Assembly: GCF_023856365.1 (NCBI RefSeq)
Contig: NC_064542.1
Location: 9,975,363-10,039,362, forward strand
Direction of reading: 5' to 3'
Length of the DNA: 64,000 bases
Source: Brienomyrus brachyistius
Lineage: Eukaryota > Chordata > Actinopteri > Osteoglossiformes > Mormyridae
In this document: positions 48,478 through 62,229 of the stretch, piece after piece
How positions within the stretch are numbered: position 1 is the stretch's first letter
Layout: every line of letters starts with the position of its first letter
The notes under the pieces: model-generated
Database searches by the model: none
What the model was told of the DNA's origin: nothing
Seen by the model: only the letters and a program-made list of their open reading frames with translations
Program-made: the position numbers and the translations under genes

Positions 48478-51415
48478 GGTTTTTATTTAATCAGTAAACA
48501 GATACATGTTTTATAAGAGCAAAGAAGGCCCAGATGCTGCCATGCTACCCATGTCCGTGTGAATGTTCACCCGCGTTTGTCCCATTCTTGCCTGTCACTG
48601 TTGACTATGCTTAGCGTTAAATGTATTCTTACATGAATCCAGCGATGCAGAACACCGACGCCAGCAGCGTGTCATTGCATGACAGCAGAATGATAGAACA
48701 CGCTATCTTGCCTCATTGCTCAGTATTGACTTTCCTCTTATAAGCCAAAGCCTTGTAAGAAACATGTCTGTGTTATATGTCAGAAATGGGGAAATTTGAG
48801 CCAAAAAATATTTCTAAGCTTCCATGTAGAAACTTGCTTTGCTGTTCATGACACATTTGTAGGATCTGGCCTGGGGAGTTTTGTACCCCTACAGGTTTTA
48901 TTTTCCCTATAATTTTCACAGAATTAACATTTCTTTTCTTTTTTTTTGTTCCTCTGCGGTCTTCTGGATATTCAGTTTTACTGTGTGACTTTAATCTTTA
49001 TCTCTAATTTATGAAGCCCTTTTGGTAACATTTTTGCTAAGGGCTTGGGGCCACCGTATTGGGGAAGGTATAAAAATTGAACTGGCTTCTTTTCAGCCGA
49101 GATGTTTCTCCATGTTTCACCTTTTGCCCTCTTTGTCCACAAAGGTGTGCGGTTAGTGAGTTGAACCCTTATTTACTAAACACAGAAACAAAGCAAAGGA
49201 AATTGCCGGTTTGTGTGGGTGATATATTAATTGCTTCGATACACATGTTCAATAATGAAGAATTTTGTGTTTATTTTACAAACAACATGTATTGAGGGGA
49301 GGCCCCCCAAGGGTTAAGTGATTCATTAAAGTGAGATATCTGTGTGAGACAGGCATTATTGATGTGAAAGAGGAATTCAAAGGTTAATTTTCCTTTCATG
49401 CTTTGGCATGTTATATAATTTGTCCTAGAGATGATGATTATTATAGACGGCTGTTTATGTAATATGTAATAGGTATGTGATGTTTTCCTGGTTGCTGTTG
49501 TTGTTTACTTGCACTTGGTTTTTTGTGAATAACTACCTTAACCATAGTGTCCCAAGCTCTGGAGCTTTCTGTGATGAAAACAGCCTGTGAGATGCAGTAC
49601 ACATGGCAGGAATTTCCCTTCAAATGACTCCAATTAAAAGCAAATGTTGGTCGCTTGGCTTTGATGAGCAATTGCATTGGCCCAAAACACTGACATCAAC
49701 AACTTTATTTCATTACTAATGTTCAGCGTACCAGTGTGGGGGAAATTAAAATAATGGCTTTAGTGGTCCTCAGCCAGTTATGGTGACAGGACCCTCTAGC
49801 TCAGAACTTGCCCAGATTTATGTCTGGCCCTATGCGATTCCTGCAACGCATGCTGTAAACTTTAGCTGTTCTAAGCGCTAATATTCTACACGTAGATTTG
49901 GTATAGAGGTAGAACAACGGACTTCTCTTGAATCTAAATTTATACTAAAATATAATTTTAAGTCCTCAAAAGTGAACAAAATTAGGGTAGCTGGGTAACA
50001 CTACTACATCACGGTGGTTGCCATGGTTGTGGGATTGGTTCCCGCTTCTGCTCTGCGGGCAGAATACGTTTGTTCTCTCCATGCCATGGCTGCTTCCTCC
50101 CACAGCGCAAAGGCATGCAGTTAAGGTAAGCGCTGTGTCTGAATGGCCGGTAGTATGTCAGTAACAGAATGACGTCCCATCTTGGGTGTCCCCCACCTCC
50201 TTGTGCTTCATGCCGCCTGGTAAATGCTCCTGTCCAGAACGAGTCCAGAAGATGCATGGATAGTCATAATTATTTCTTGGAACCCAGAGGACCGTCTGAG
50301 CTGCCTGTAGAGTATCTGTAGTCTGTAATATAGGTTCAGTTCATTTTAATTTGTATTAATGTACATAGGCTTCTCAGTTTTGCTGTTTACCAATTTATGC
50401 AGCATTACTGCATTGTTTACAATAAAGCAATATACAGTATTTTCTAAAGCTATGCATATCCACTGAAGCTTTTCATTTTGGTTTTTCATTGTTTTATAGT
50501 GTAACTGGGATGAATAAATGCCGATATAAATTAATAAATGGTTAGACTTGGCTGGGGATACTCAGTTAGTTGGGGTGGCAGGTCAATCTAAAGCAACTGA
50601 GTGTGGAGAAAGTGTAGAGATTATCGCCCAACCCAGCGAGGCCACCACGGGGCGGGTGATGATGACACGGCGTGCTGTGTTCTCAGAGAGGGGCCGTGAC
50701 TCATGGATTCATGAGACCTGCAAGTGGATTTGGGCAGCGTCTTCCTGCCGCTAAGACGACCACAAAAAAACACCATGGAAAATAAAGGCCATCTGCTTAA
50801 CATTTCTACTGGGCCGTCGAAACTTAAAGGGAATGAAAACGCTGCAAATCTAACACTTCGCCGTCCAGGCAGCGCTCGCTCTGACGCATGGCAACAATTT
50901 CTCCGCTGTACGCCAAGCGGTTTTTTCGTGCGCACGCTTCCAGATCTGCCTCTCGCGGGCTGCTGCTCTCCGTCTCTCATGTGATTTTGCACTTCGAGAT
51001 ACTGCCCCTTCGGCGTAGAGAGTGACTCGCGAGCCGACGTATCTATAAACCAAAGCACAGGGCGATTTTACACCCTATTTGGGGGGGGCTTCAACGACGT
51101 CAAAGTGCTTCCCCCAGCAACCAAAAATTGCCCTTTGTCCCAGTTCAACTTCCTTCTTGATAAATTATCTGTGAGGCTGATAAACACACCCTGGAAGCTG
51201 ACCTGTGTGGTCAGCATAGGTTTCTTAACCCTCGTCCAGTTAATAGACAGGAAATGACATACTTGTTCTAGCAGGGGCTCTAGGTAGGCAGGATGCTCTG
51301 GTGTTAATGTCACCATAATGCAAAATGAGGATAAAAGAGAAAATATCAGATGTCTTTATAAGCTACACTCCCTTTGGTTAATTATTTGAGGTCAAAGACA
51401 ATGGTTGTTCTTATA
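48478..51415. other. Non-coding DNA with a CpG-rich patch at 50620-51060
   Basis: Mostly AT-rich. The patch at 50620-51060 is enriched in CpG and has overlapping open frames on both strands, but none shows a recognisable domain. A CpG-island-like regulatory or unannotated exon function cannot be excluded. Confidence 0.4.
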
Positions 51416-51423
51416 ATCTAGTA

Positions 51424-51763
51424 CAGTGATTCCCAACCGGGGGTACGCGTACCCCTAGTGGTACGTGAGCACATTACAGGGGGTACGTGGAAAAAAAATT
51501 ATATTTAATTTCCCTGATGATGGGTAAATATTATCAGCCATTCCATTAGCTGTGCCCTGGTATAGAAAGAAAATCTATCTGGGATGTGTTGCTTAATGAA
51601 TTAAATGTTCAAGTTATGGAGATTTAATAAAATGTTTTAAATTTGATAATCAGTTGTACGTTCTACTTTTATTGAATCATCAACACATTTGACAAAGGGG
51701 GTACTTGTGGTATGAGAAAATCTCTCAGGGGGTACACAATTCAAAAAAGGTTGGGAAACACTG
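51424..51763. mobile_element. hAT-type non-autonomous element with perfect 8-bp target duplication
   Basis: 340 bp, starting cagtgattcccaaccggggg and ending ggttgggaaacactg. Identical atctagta flanks at 51416-51423 and 51764-51771. Subterminal ggggtac motifs recur in opposite orientations inside both ends. No coding capacity. Confidence 0.94.
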
Positions 51764-51771
51764 ATCTAGTA

Positions 51772-54700
51772 TGCTGAATCTAGTATGTTATTAACATATT
51801 GTTGGCTATTTAATATCAAGATGAATCTAATAATGCAGTTATGCATTTTAATAGCATAATTACTATGATGAATAAAAATGAGTGATATGGGAAAACCAAG
51901 TGGTTAATCACAATGCAGAAAGAAAAGCAGTCAACTTGCATTAACCTAACTGCAAGCATTATTCAAGTGGACAGTGTTTATGTGCTTGATGAAGTCTGGG
52001 CACTCTCCCTCTGCAGACATAAACCACGCTAATGAATGCGCAAGATGCCCTCGGAAACGTCACGCTGTAATTTCATATTCTAGTTCGCTCTGTTTCTTCT
52101 CAACAGAAAGAGAGAAGAAAAAGAAGAGAAAAAACGGAAAGAAAACCACGGCGGCAACCTGCTGCATGCACCCGTGCAGCATATGCGGCGTGTGGGTGGC
52201 ATGGGACCCGCATTTGCCCTGCCGAACTGGCTAATTAAACGCCATCCTAGGAAGGAATATCGAGCTCGGAAAATTTCTGTCTGAAAACGCCGAGGAGAAC
52301 CTTGCTGTAAATGGCCGCTTCATCTGTCATGCACTCTGGAGATTACTGGGCCTCATTAGCGGTAATCGCGCCAATTCTAGTCATTGACTCTTTTTTGGGA
52401 TCCGGTCTTGATTGCTGCCTATTAGTTTTATCATAAATAACAGCGTTATTAATCTCGTGTTTGTAGTGGATGATCACGGCCTTTGAAACGAGAACCTCAT
52501 CTTTAAGAATGTCGCAGATGTGACTGAGTGGAAGGCCAGTGTGCTGCAGCTTCTGACCTTAGAGTTCCTATCGAACATCCACTGCTCGGTTGGTTTTATC
52601 GACCTCTGTGCCAGGAATTCCTGGAGATATTGTCTCTGGTGTCATAGTACACAAGGTCTATATGTCCGGTGTGGCAGTTGTGAAGAGGCTTCTGTCTGCC
52701 TACTCTGGGATCTGGAATTCAACTCATCTCATAAAAAGGCAGTTGGCACTTCTATAAACTGCTTAAAAATCTTGCATCAGTGTCAGTTTGCTTTTGCTTG
52801 GACACCTGTATACTTTTAACCCATGGCCTGCTGGTGCAGATGACTTGTTTGAACTTCTGCCTCTGTTTCTTTCAACATCAGCCACTTTTAATGGACAGCC
52901 AATAATCGATCCGTTATGCAGATGTAATTTCTGACTCTCCCCTGATGAACATGGTGTACAGACTGTGCCACTGCTTTTGCAGAGATACATTTAGGAGTCA
53001 GGGGAAGAATTAGTGCAGAGCTGACTTACTTTAAAAACATTTCTCTGTCAAACAACCTGCAAACATGCTCACAGCCTAAGTTACTTGAGCGACTGTGCCT
53101 TGCAGTAAGAAGCTTACCAAGCAGGATTTTGCATCTTGTCCATTCACCTGTTTATGTGTCATGGAGATGATGAATTGTCCTAGAAAGCAATTTTCTCATT
53201 GGAATAGACCATGTTTCTTATAGTGTCATGCTTCCATTAGTTATTGTATTTTTTTTTTGTCATTCTGTGTTAGTTCTCACATTATCACTCCTGCCATTAA
53301 GACTCACGCCAGAGCCATTGTGATAACAAATAGAAAAAAAAAAACATTATACAGTAAGAGTCATACAGAAAGAGCTCTTGCCACTTTGGCTGACAGGTGC
53401 CTGGTTTTAAGCCCTGCAGGCTGTCTGCTTATAGATGTTGCTGTTTTCAGTTCTAGACATTCCTACTGTTGTACTAGAGACAGTCTGTGCTGTCACCCAG
53501 GTGTGAAAAAGGCAGTGGGGTAGAAGAGTTGGGCTAAACACAAAACAAACGCCTCGCTTATTGCCAATAAGGATTTAAATTTTTTTTTAATTTTTTTATT
53601 TTGTCGTTTCACTTGGTGAACAAACAGGGCTTGTTCGGACCAGTTACGCGAGGTTGATTATTCCATGCGAATGTGTTTGCTGTAGAGGCAGCACATGGCA
53701 TGTGAAACTGAAGGATTTGTTTGGGACCACAATGCAGCCTGGGTTGGAAGCGGAGCATCCAGCCCAGAACTGGCCCGGTGGGTTTCTGCAGGCGAAGCCA
53801 GGGAAGCCCTAGACCTTCACGGATACCACACACATACACACCGCGCCGCAGCTGTTGAGATGATGTTGAAATTCAGCCATGTGAAGTTTCCCGGCAGCCG
53901 AGTCGAAGGCCAAATAATCAGTGCCTGGGATCATCCCTTACAGACACCAAGACCACCCTGCAAATGTCAGAGCCAATTAAAGAGCAGCAGATATCAGAAC
54001 AGCTCTATGTAAGGATGTTTATTTGAATGTAAGAAGCACAAATGACTGTCTCATTATAATTGGCCCTGTGGGTTTGACTAGTGTTCCCCTAACACGTGAA
54101 TGCGCTCTCTTCAAATGCCCGAAATATGCCAGCCTGGCGTGCACAGGATACAAGCAGCGTTTGTCATGAGCTCGTTAACTCAAGCGAGAACCAAAAATGA
54201 TTCTGTTTATTAGTCAAAGGGGCTCGATGCAAATTGAGTACATCTTCCAGGCCCGTCTGTCCAGGGACAAACAGCACGTGAAAATCCGTAAAGCAGGAGG
54301 AGGCTGCAATTTGCAACGTGGCCCAGAGGAGTAGCGAGCTTTCGTGTTTGCCCCCCTCGAGCTCATCGCTTCCCCCCGCCTCCAGCCTGCATGTCGGCGG
54401 TGGCGAAAGTCGCAGAGAGAGATTCTTCTCGGGGCTGTTTTACTGCCTGCCTTTCCTGACAACACAAACAGCATTCAAAGTGCTGGAACAAAACGGTTTT
54501 GTCTCTTTGCTAAAATTAGGCCTCCACCCCCACCGTCCGTTCCCTCACAAGACCGTCCACTGGGATGTCACACGCTGGTGTATTTTCAGCACAAACTGCT
54601 CCCAGTCTCCTTCCTTATGATATCCATAATGGTTTTATGATAAATTCAGTTCTATAGTTAAAATCTCTGACTCAGGTGAATCAGTATAAACTATTTTCTA

Positions 54701-55905
54701 TGTCAGATAAAAATCTTACAAACTGTCTGAAATAAATGGGAGGGAATGTGGGGGGGGGGTATGCATTGGATTGGAGTTTGTTTCTTATTGAGGCTTAAAT
54801 AAATTCATCGCTGATTTTGTCACTGATTTCAACTAGACTGTAATAACAATGTGTTTCAAACATGAAGATATTTTAAGATGTTTAATACATTACAAAGGCT
54901 GCGAAAACTACTGCCTCAATAGGTTACTGCAGCCTCAAATTGCACTTTGAAACTGGAACGTGGCTGACTTATTTGAGAAATAAAGATTTCAGTATAAACT
55001 GTTGATTTTAGATTTAAACATCTCTCTCTACACCCCGGACTGCTATTTTGGGAATTATGGTCTAGATCTTAACACATTAAAGCTATTGTTTATGTAAATC
55101 TTGCTTTTCATGCATTAAAAGAATCATGCCTTTTAGAACACAACCCTAAATTTATTACGTGGCGGTGCAAGTGCTCTGAGGCTCTGGTGAAATGAATCTT
55201 CATTGTCTGCTGTTCAGCACTTGATTTACTGACGGCTTGTGTAGACCTTCCACGCCATACAAGACGGATTGTTCGACACACAGTCTCCATTCCAGTGTTT
55301 TTTTTTAACCACACTTGATCAGTTCAGTTCATGCCTGATGTAGGTTTACCTTCTAAACCAAATCCTTTGCATAATTGAAGTGTCAGGCAACAATGAGAAC
55401 CACACTCGTCTTGATTTGTATATCGTAACACCAGACAATCTCCATCCATTTCTTTACTTTTCCTGTGTCTGCATCATCTCACACACCTTCCCCCACCCAG
55501 TGCCTCTTCGGTGCGTATGACCCTCCTCCCTCATGCTACAGAACGTCTTTCATTTTCACATGTAGGGGTATCTCTATTGGTGCTTTTCCACTGGCATACA
55601 GGAACCAAGTCGAAGAGAGTCTAGTTACAGCGCGGTTCCGGCTCACTTTGATTTTCCACTGCAGATGGTCGGCTCAGTAAAGGAGTTGCCAAGTTTGGAG
55701 AGTGATAGTTAAGTAAAACCAAAGAGACACTTATTTACTGTTCGTGTGGTGTAATCATGATTTACTGTGTGCTAATTTCCTAATTTTGTAGCACATCTAT
55801 GAGAATCGCCATGTTATGTTAGCATCCACTTATGTAAATTTGCATTACGACTGTTCTATAGTACTTTTCTAAGTAGGTGGTTGGAAATTTTCAAGTTCCG
55901 AGTTA
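51772..55905. other. Non-coding DNA
   Basis: No exon recognised. Notable only for a purine run at about 52108-52145 and A/T runs near 53250, 53330 and 53580. Confidence 0.4.
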
Positions 55906-55913
55906 TCAAGAAT

Positions 55914-56986
55914 TAGAGATGCACCGATTGCATCTTTTCTTCACCGATTCTGAAGTGTGAGCAACCGATACCAGTTTTTACCAATTCAGATTTTACTATG
56001 ATTATAATTAACAGCATATACAAACAAAAATCAGTTTTTCTTCAATGCAAAATTTTATTTTCATAATAAAAAGAATAATGTTATACTTCACAACTTCCCT
56101 CACAGTTACAGGATCTTCTCTCACTTAAACAAGTCTCTAAATAAAGTGCTCTGTGACTGGTAAGAGGTACAAACAATTAACTGAAAACGAGTTGCTGTAC
56201 ATCCAGCTTTAACTGGCATATTTTACTTTACCAAACAAGAGCAGGTGTGACAGAATTTAATAACAAAACAAATATCAGTTACTTACATCATTTTCCAGCA
56301 GGATTAAATTCACCAGAGAACTCGACTCTGACCTTTTTCTCTTATTTTTTTTGCTCATCTTAAAATAAAAAAGTCCAACGGTTACAAACCTTCAAATAAA
56401 ACTGAAGTGTACTAAACGCTTTCAAATAATAACAGGTATATGGTAATATTATTAATACCAACATCGCATGTTATACACATACAATTTGTATATTGCAAGT
56501 AGCTAGATTAAGGTCAGACTATTTCATGCCTTCATACTGAATTGTAACGCAGGGGGGTTAAAGTTTCGCTAAAATGTTTATCCTCCATCATAGACCTTAG
56601 CTAGCTTTGAAATTTCAATGATTATTCCTTTTCAAGATTATCTAGTATATGTTTAATAAACAGTTAAAAGTTTCACCATGATTTCTTGTTGGTTCCCCCG
56701 TGGTTTACTTTGGTTTTACATGCATTACAAATTGCAGTCTTTGTGTTGTTTTCACTCACAGTGAAGAACTTCCATGCTAACGACATGTTAGTGTGCAATC
56801 GTGAGCGTGCAGGCGGCTGTCAGGCCATCAGCTGCGCCGCTGTGCATATCACGTGTGCTGCGTGCGTAAAATGGGCCGGTTCGGTATCAGAAATGCGTGA
56901 GACTGACTGGCCGGTCTCTGGTCCAGGCCGAGCACACTGAAAATCGCCCGATTCCGGTCCCTGGCCGATCGATCTGTGCTTCTCTA
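55914..56986 (-). mobile_element. Internally deleted hAT transposon with BED-finger transposase start
   Basis: 1073 bp, starting tagagatgcaccgat and ending with a worn inverse, gatctgtgcttctcta. Flanking 8-mers tcaagaat (55906-55913) and acaagaat (56987-56994) match at 7 of 8. The - strand encodes the start of a BED-type zinc-finger transposase (see 56673-56786), so the element's 5' end is at 56986. The catalytic hAT domain is absent; the remainder is AT-rich non-coding sequence. The G+C-rich 56790-56980 segment would be the element's 5' leader. Confidence 0.85.
56673..56786 (-). pseudogene. hAT transposase N-terminal fragment (BED zinc finger)
   Basis: ATG at 56786-56784 opens 37 codons before TGA (56675-56673). 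The peptide runs from MSLAWKFFTV through AICNACKTKV to HGGTNKKSW. WKFFTV, the CxxC pair (Cys20 and Cys23) and the HGGTNKK stretch are typical of the first half of a BED finger. The second metal-binding pair and the whole catalytic core are missing. Too short for routine ORF finding. Confidence 0.8.
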
Positions 56987-56994
56987 ACAAGAAT

Positions 56995-57904
56995 GCATCA
57001 ATGCATCACGTTTTGCATGTGCAGAACACCAGTGTCTCGGTGCATTTCGACCAATCAGGCAGAGGTGTGGCGGCCAGCTGAGTTTGGTCACGCTTTCAGC
57101 CCTGCTAGTAAGCAGGTCATGTCAGTGCAGGTACGACCCGAGTTCGGTTTGCAATGGAAAACCGCCAGTTCGCGGTGCAGGTCGGGAGTGTGGCTCGGTT
57201 CTTGGTGGCGGTGGAGAAGTGCCATGTGCCCCACTTTTTATCTAAATAACTGTGTCCCCACAGCTGCTGCTAATCAGTCTGTTTACGAGATGCAGTGCTG
57301 AGTGGCCCTTCCTTGGTACCAGAGAAGAGCCCTCAGCGATGAAGAGGCAGACCAGTCACTAGTACTTCTCGCTCCGCCAGTGTCAAACTGGGAATGGATA
57401 GTCTGGCTGCCAACCTATAGCATCGCCTCTGGTTGGGATCCTAACACAGACTGATCATCTGACACATTTTTAATATGATTTTTAAATTTAATCTCACAGC
57501 AACTGGAAAGCGTTTTTGACCTCAGTGCAGCACCAATACCTGTTTTTTTGTATTATTTCGTCATTTTAAAGTAGTACATATGCATTTGGTTTGTCTTCTT
57601 ATGTCCTAACAGTGCATGAGCAGCTTTTTCTAAGCATTAAGTGTTTTTAGCTACATGGCTAGACCCTCCAGTAATGAACACCTGTCAGGATTCTTCAGAA
57701 CAAACAAAAAAAAAGCTCAGATTGCTACCAGGGGCCCTTTTCATCAAGCCTGTTGGCCTTATTCAGGAAGAGTACAGCTCATGATCCATGCCTGAAAAGC
57801 TGTATGATGACCTGTCTTTCTCTCCATTTAAGTGATACTGTAATATGCTTCATTAAACTGGGTGTGTGCATTCCGTGTTTTATGTATTTTGTCTGTTTCC
57901 ATGG
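56995..57904. other. Non-coding DNA
   Basis: No exon recognised. The open frame overlapping 56897-57301 partly reads the hAT leader and has no domain I know. Confidence 0.4.
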
Positions 57905-57914
57905 GGGACAATGT

Positions 57915-58160
57915 TATAATGATGCTGTATTCATCCCCATGGGGATTTTCTCTTCTTACACCTCCCCCTGACTTGCTCTTTGTAGGTGAAGGAGCAAGCT
58001 AGCCTCAAAGGGCAGCCACCTGTCACGGTGTCCAGGGAGCTGGGGGTTAAGGGCCTTGCTCAAAGAGCCACAGATATGCCAGGGGTGGGCTTGAACCAGT
58101 GACCTTCTGATCACAGGGGTTGAGGTTCAGCCCGCTGAGTCGCACACTGCCTGACACTGT
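57915..58160 (-). mobile_element. tRNA-derived SINE, near full length
   Basis: On the - strand the head has A-box-like gactcagcgggctgaa and B-box ggttcaagcc. The central body contains gagcaaggcccttaaccccc, a motif frequent in fish SINEs. The tail is tccccatggggatgaata. The head matches 42344-42401 and the tail half matches 20567-20672, so three pieces of one family are present, all on the - strand. Confidence 0.8.
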
Positions 58161-61100
58161 GTTATGTTAGATATGTAAGTGATGGCCCTAGGCAAGCTGT
58201 ACAGTTAGAATCTAAATTTTATTTAGTATTTTTATTTCTTTTGAGGCAGGTACATAAACAGTAGTTCTGTTTAATGAAGACGTTTAAGGACCCATTTTGC
58301 CAGTGCCTGAAATTAAACAGCTAGGTTGTATCTTTCTGTGAGCATTACGTGCGATGTGATAAACTGAATAAAAGATATAGTGAGAATAAAATGCTTTATT
58401 AGCTCTCCCGTGATTGTTAAATCTTGTAAATGCTTTTGCAGCTTATTCTCCGCAGGCTATTTAAAATGGGACCATCATAAGACCAGCTAGAGAACGTTCC
58501 GTCAGCCCCCAGAGTTGCTTTGTATAGAAAACTCATATGCCTGCAGCCAAAAGCATGTAGGCTGCAATTTGTGTCTTGTTTTAAGAATGCCGCCTGCTTC
58601 TTGTGAGATTAGAGACCGTAACTCAGCCAAAGACTCCCTAATGCTCAGCCTGTCACAGAAGCGGTTGTCAAGACTCGTATGAGGAATACAGGTCATGAAG
58701 ACCCCTGACTGCGCCGGGGACACTGCTTAATGAAAACCCGTCGTATGGCATTCCGTTTAAAGAGAGCGTCTGAACAGCCAAGGACCAAATTCACAACTGA
58801 ATATGGGAAATCGGCCACGGCTGCGTGTTTGATGTTGCAGTGGAATATTTATAGAATATAGTCACAGAGATGATCACGTCGGTATGAAAAAGAAGTTAAA
58901 GCATTCAGCAGTGCCACATTCTCAATGCCCCGGTGCCATGGAAACGCTGTCTGCACGTTCTTATTTACATCGGCTCTTCTGCAGCCTGTATGTGGAGGGA
59001 AGGGTGCACAGGACTGTGTAATGAGCCAATTGCCACACTTGTACTTTTTTACGTTAATAATCCGCAAGGCGGTCCTTGGGATGGGCCAGGAATGCAGTCG
59101 TGCTGGATTTCCTGCTCTTGTGTTTGTAGGCCAGGGACAGCATTGGCCTGCAAGCTGAACGCCCTTTTGAATTCGACATGAATATAATGCAAAATGTCAG
59201 CTGACTTGTTGACAAAGGAATGTTTTTGCTGTAATTAATCACTGGGGGAGGGGCCACCGCTAACAAATAAAAATGGAACGTTTTCTATTACTTTGCCTTC
59301 AGAAACATGGCATTTTTCTAATTCGACATGCTGTTCATGTTGCACGTCTGTTATGCTTATGACGTGTTTATCCATGCATGCATGCATGCATGTGTGCAAT
59401 CAGGAGTGCATGCAAGCATCCGTCCATCCATCTACAGTCCATTAATAAAACATTAGCGTACAGCACATTGTGCCTTGTCGTTTTGCTGAGGAGCTCGGCG
59501 ATGCACACAGGTTGGACTCCTTGCCAGAGCGAAATTAATGCCGCCTTTTGGCATTTTTTTGTGAGCATAAATGTTAACATCACTGCTGTTCTAGAATGCA
59601 GACCGCCGTTGATCGGTCATTCATATGGATATGTTATTTTCTCATTTCCATAAAAATCTTTTAAATGGATTTGCATAATCTAAGACTGGGGGATGACCTT
59701 ATCCTGTTGTAGAAACAGCTTAATAACATCAGACTACTTTTAGCAGTAAACCCTTGACTTTTATTTGTACTTTCTGTGTCTGCATCACGGTCCGTCCAGT
59801 TTGTGCTTCTAGAATGAATATATAGTACCCAGCTGGTAGGTGTCACAGAAATGGTACACTGTCATTGGTAAAGAGTCAAAACATGTACAGACTGGACATA
59901 CTTTTGGCAATGCTGGCTTTTAAAATGCGGATTTTCTTGTCTTTTTTGAACATATCTGTGCAACTATGCATTTCCTGTTATAATAATGGATGAAAGCAGA
60001 CGAATGCTGAGATTGTGATCCATCAAATGTTCAGCCCCTTTCAATTATATCTGTAAAGTAAGTATATAAATGCAGAATACTGTCCAACATTTATCTTGTA
60101 GCACGGGCAATTGTTTTAGCAAAGCACGCTTTTAAGGGCTTTTAATGACAATTCATCATATTCGTGTTAAGGTAATTCATCATGGCTATTTATGTGCATG
60201 AATGTCACATGAGTGACTGGGTCAGATTTTGAAGCCACTGTCAGTAATTTCTGTAAGGCATCCGGAAAATGCCAGTATTTTCCGTGCTTCACTAATAACA
60301 TCAGAGCCCAAACATAGCAGTATCGCATCTTGGAAACCAGTTTGACGCCTTCATTCCTCAGCCTGTAGAGAATGGTTCAGTTACCTATGTCTATATGTAC
60401 AGTTATACGCCTACCTAGATGACACTTTCTGCAGATGTTCCTCACAGGTCAGCGTGTACGATAAGTTAAAAGAAGAATATTAACTCATAAATGTAACTAA
60501 CACGTGCAACAACCTTCTGCTATTGCTTCTTGGAAATTTAAGAATATACAATATTGCTCTATATGTGCAATACCGTTCACCAATTTAACAAACACTCACG
60601 CAATAAAAAATTAGAAAGTAAACTGACAACATTAGTAGAGTAAAATGAAAGTGGAAAAGTGCATTGAGGTAGCGATAGTGAATTATGTCCATAGGGAATG
60701 GCATAAAGATCTATAAATATAATTTAATTGTCCAAGACACCGATTGCAGTCAGGAGTTCATGGCTGAGGTGTGATTTGAAGAAGTGAGGAACAAATCCTT
60801 CATGAAGACTGGAAAGGATTCTCAAAAGTTCCAAAGCTGAGATGATGCTACACAGCTAGCGTTCAGTCAGCAGACCCTTGAGGGTTCAGCCCCAGTAACA
60901 AGTAAGTGTAGCCTCAAAGGTACAAATTGGTACTTTTTTCTCTGACAGTGTCGTCCAAGCACACAATGGCCAAGATGAAAAAGTAGATCAGATGCTGATG
61001 ATTTGCAGTCAGACCTGTAATACACAGGCAAGCCGAGTTTGAACTGTATTGTGAAATCGCTGACCTGAAGCACGGAGGGATCATCGCTTTTGTCTGTTTA

Positions 61101-62229
61101 AAGTCATTGTCAGAGAATTTAAGTTACTCTGATCCATGGAGCTCAGTTGTTTTCTTGTATTCCTTGTTTTTAATATTTAAATATTAAGCTGCTTTAGTTT
61201 TGAAAATTTTTATTTGTTGACAACTAAACTGGTTTTTGAAAGCTTGTTCTGAAGTAATAACCTATTGATTATGTATAATTATCCCTAAACATCCAAATAT
61301 TTTGAATCCTATACTTAAGTGCATCCATTAAAATTCAGCTCCTTTTACAGCTTTAAATCCGAGAACATTGTCTTCCTTTCTGTTTAGCTCTAAAACAGTT
61401 TCTATAGAAAATTACTGAAAACAAGAGTGTATTTGGATAAAGTAGAGTTTTGGCAGAATTCTTGAAGAACACAAACAGAGCAAACAGTCTTTGAACACTA
61501 TGTATGAAGTACTGGGGATCGGCTGGTTTGTTCTGCTGATTTTATAAACATCTGTGATGTTACAGTATAAAAGAATAGAAAGAAATGCAGAATAAAGGTG
61601 TTGTGGGACCAGACTGTTCTTTTCCAAAGGATTAAACATTGCAAGTGTCACTGCATTCATCCTGAGGCAGTCCGCCTGGACAAATAGATAAGACCCAGAG
61701 ATGTCGTTTGCTTTGTTTCTGAAAAAAAATAATCGTAAACTAAGCTGTAATGGTCATTTGCTGGTTCACACTGGGATTTTCCCAAGAGCTAAGAATCCAT
61801 CCGCTATGAAAGCGTTCTACAGAAACAGCTCTGACCATCTTAGGTAGAATACTTTCATTGCCTTTTTTTTGGTAGGGATCTCGTGGTTATTATCATTTCC
61901 TGGGTAACAAGTGAAGAATAAAAGTAAAACTGAAAGGTTGCTGTTGATGCCTGACAATGCGTTAATTTTTATCTAGGGAATTTTCTTTCCTGCAGGATTA
62001 CAGAGTGCCAGATGTCGTTTTTTCGCTGCGTCTGTCAGCTCCTCTTATGACTCATGCTTTGCAGAGGCTACTTGGGTTCATATTTTACTTTCATACAAGC
62101 TTGTCGTTGGCTTTTGCAAACTTCTTCTACCCGCCAGTCATGGGGCACTGACTATTCTGTTCACCTGTTTCTCTTCCCCGCAAAGTTACACCGATGGCAC
62201 ACAAAGAAAAGGAGATGGCGCAAAAACGT
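58161..62229. other. Non-coding DNA
   Basis: AT-rich; no exon recognised. A perfect (TGCA)n run lies at 59373-59392, followed by ccgtccatccatc, perhaps a SINE-tail relic. Confidence 0.4.

Noticed and set aside
50620..51060. CpG-rich patch with overlapping open frames on both strands (up to 145 codons)
   Set aside because: There is no domain, signal peptide or paired splice sites. Raised G+C alone explains the long open frames.
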